8,537 nt of DNA from Anaerolineae bacterium (GTDB lineage: Bacteria; Chloroflexota; Anaerolineae; SSC4; Amarolineaceae). How positions within the stretch are numbered: position 1 is the first letter of the stretch; each line of letters begins with the position of its first letter. Both the position numbers and the translations under genes were made by a program. Below the pieces are notes generated by a model. The model had not been told where the DNA came from and did no database searches. It saw only the letters and a list, made by a program, of their open reading frames with translations. The stretch is from the NCBI GenBank assembly GCA_013693795.1, contig CP059258.1, positions 4,618,910 to 4,627,446 on the forward strand, in the 5' to 3' direction. Positions 7,433 through 8,537 of this stretch are shown in pieces.

Positions 7433-8537
7433 ATGTCTCACCTGCATCTCTCACTGTTCGGCGGTTTCAGAGCGACCCTGGCTGGCCAGTCGCTGACAGC
7501 ATTCAAACCGACAAGACGCGCGCTCCTGGCGTACCTGGCCGTTGAGGCGGGCCGGCCGCACCGCCGCGCCGAGCTGGCCGCTCTGCTGTGGCCGGAGTCG
7601 TCCGCGCACAAGGCGGCCCATAACCTGAGCCAGACCCTGCTCCGGCTGCGCCGCGTCCTGCACGACGACCGACCCGGCCCGACCCAACCCTTCCTGCTGT
7701 TCGACCGCCAGGAGGTCCAGTTCAACCCCTCAGCGACCACAGCCTGGACGTGGCCGAGTTCACCGAGCGGCTGCGCGGCCTCGACAGCACCGGCACGCCG
7801 CCGCCGAGGCTTGCAGTGCCTGCATCGGCTGGCTGCAACAGGCGGCCGGCCTGTATCGCGGCGACTTGCTGGCCGGCTTTTCGCTGCGTGACAGCGTGCC
7901 GTTCGAGGAGTGGCAAATTGTCGAACGTGAGCGCCTCCATCTCCGGGCGCTGGACGCATTGACGCGCATCGTGACTTTCTATGAACGGGGTCGGCGGCCT
8001 GACCTGGTGTGCCGCTACGCCCGGCGCCTGTTGACGCTGGACCCGTGGCATGAGCAGACGCAATTCCAATTGATGGTCGCCCTGGACGCATGCGGTCAGA
8101 AAACCGCCGCGCTGGAGCAATTCGCCACGTATTGCCGCCTGTTGCAGAACGAATTCGGCATGTCACCGCCAACCGCCATGCAGGAACTGGCCGAACGGAT
8201 TCGGCAACCCGCACCCACCGTGACACACATAGCCCAGGAGGGCGTGCACATCCGCCCGGAGGCCGCCAACGAGGTCGCCGGGCGCCGTCAGATCACCGCG
8301 CTGGTATGTGGTTGGAACCCAGCTCAGACCAATGCCGACGTCGACGAACAGGTCGAGGCGTTTGTACGCTGGCGCACTCGGTGCCTCGCCATCCTGGAAC
8401 GCTACGGCGGCTGGATGCCCTCCCGGCAGGGCGTGACTTGCCTGGCCTACTTCGGCTATCCCGTGGCTCTGGAAGACGCTGCACGACGCGCAGCCCAGGC
8501 CGCCCTTGACGTGATTGCAGCCGCCGGCGGCGGACAG
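7433..8537 (+). CDS. SARP/BTAD-type transcriptional regulator with degenerate nucleotide-cyclase-like domain; two frameshifts, 3' end outside window
   Basis: About 368 residues are visible. Residues 1-100 form an OmpR/PhoB-like winged-helix DNA-binding domain (LHLSLFGGFRATLAGQSL, RALLAYLAVEAGRPHRR, ELAALLWPE, LSQTLLRLRRVLHDD). Residues of about 105-260 are the bacterial transcriptional activation domain, a TPR-like helical domain (LYRGDLLAGFSLRDSVPFEE, RLLTLDPWHEQTQFQLMVAL, LLQNEFGMSPPTAMQELAER). From about 8275 a class III nucleotide-cyclase homology domain begins (GRRQITALVCGW, ILERYGGWMPSRQG, LAYFGYPVALEDAARRAAQA). Its two metal-binding aspartates are replaced, by Gly (8310-8312) and Val (8433-8435), so catalysis is unlikely and a sensory or structural role is more probable. 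Frame changes lie near 7727 (CCCC run) and 7786; afterwards frame 3 is open to the edge. In relatives the domain is followed by an AAA/NACHT-type NTPase and TPRs, expected beyond the window. It is divergent from the protease operon, so control of that operon is plausible but unproven. Confidence 0.87.

Noticed and set aside
1..8537. CRISPR arrays, tRNA or rRNA genes, insertion sequences
   Set aside because: I saw no direct repeats with regular spacing, no rRNA-like stretch, no transposase-like frame and no terminal inverted repeats with target duplication; a tRNA scan could not be run.

Overview
The window is GC-rich, gene-dense bacterial DNA. The gene types point to a filamentous or anaerobic Chloroflexota (Anaerolineae/Caldilineae-like) genome: SARP/AfsR-type regulators with BTAD, TPR and nucleotide-cyclase-like parts, a very large multi-domain S8 surface protease, and a small 'YLLRLxR' protein. 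This placement is inferred from family knowledge, not from a marker gene. The sequence probably comes from a metagenome or draft assembly. Nearly every long gene is cut by single-base frame changes, mostly in G or C runs, while the protein on both sides still fits its family. I therefore read each gene through these breaks and describe the reconstructed protein.

Layout. (1) 1-1881, plus strand: the C-terminal part of a TPR regulator that begins outside the window (1-1128). It runs without a convincing stop into a proline-rich linker, a transmembrane helix and a pentapeptide-repeat domain (1129-1881); this may be one fused protein. (2) 1882-1975: a short gap between convergent genes, holding a perfect 12-bp-stem hairpin. 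(3) 1976-6760, minus strand: a roughly 1,600-residue secreted and membrane-anchored subtilisin-family (S8) protein. It has a signal peptide, prodomain, catalytic domain, several beta-sandwich and fibronectin-like modules, a long beta-helix-like region and a C-terminal membrane anchor. (4) 6783-6992, minus strand: a 69-residue small protein directly upstream of the protease, probably in the same operon. A weak 64-residue reading frame (7018-7212) lies before it. (5) 7213-7432: a divergent regulatory region with an A/T island containing an extended -10 promoter and an 8-bp inverted repeat. (6) 7433 to the right edge, plus strand: a SARP/BTAD transcriptional regulator whose C-terminal nucleotide-cyclase-like domain lacks both metal-binding aspartates.

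Working model (inference): a cell-surface protease operon lies between two large signal-integrating regulators. The divergent BTAD regulator is the natural candidate to control the operon through the shared upstream region. The main points for a second look are the possible TPR-TM-pentapeptide fusion, the Asp-to-Glu change at the protease's catalytic aspartate, the degenerate cyclase domain, and the dense frameshifts that hide all of these from automatic gene calling.
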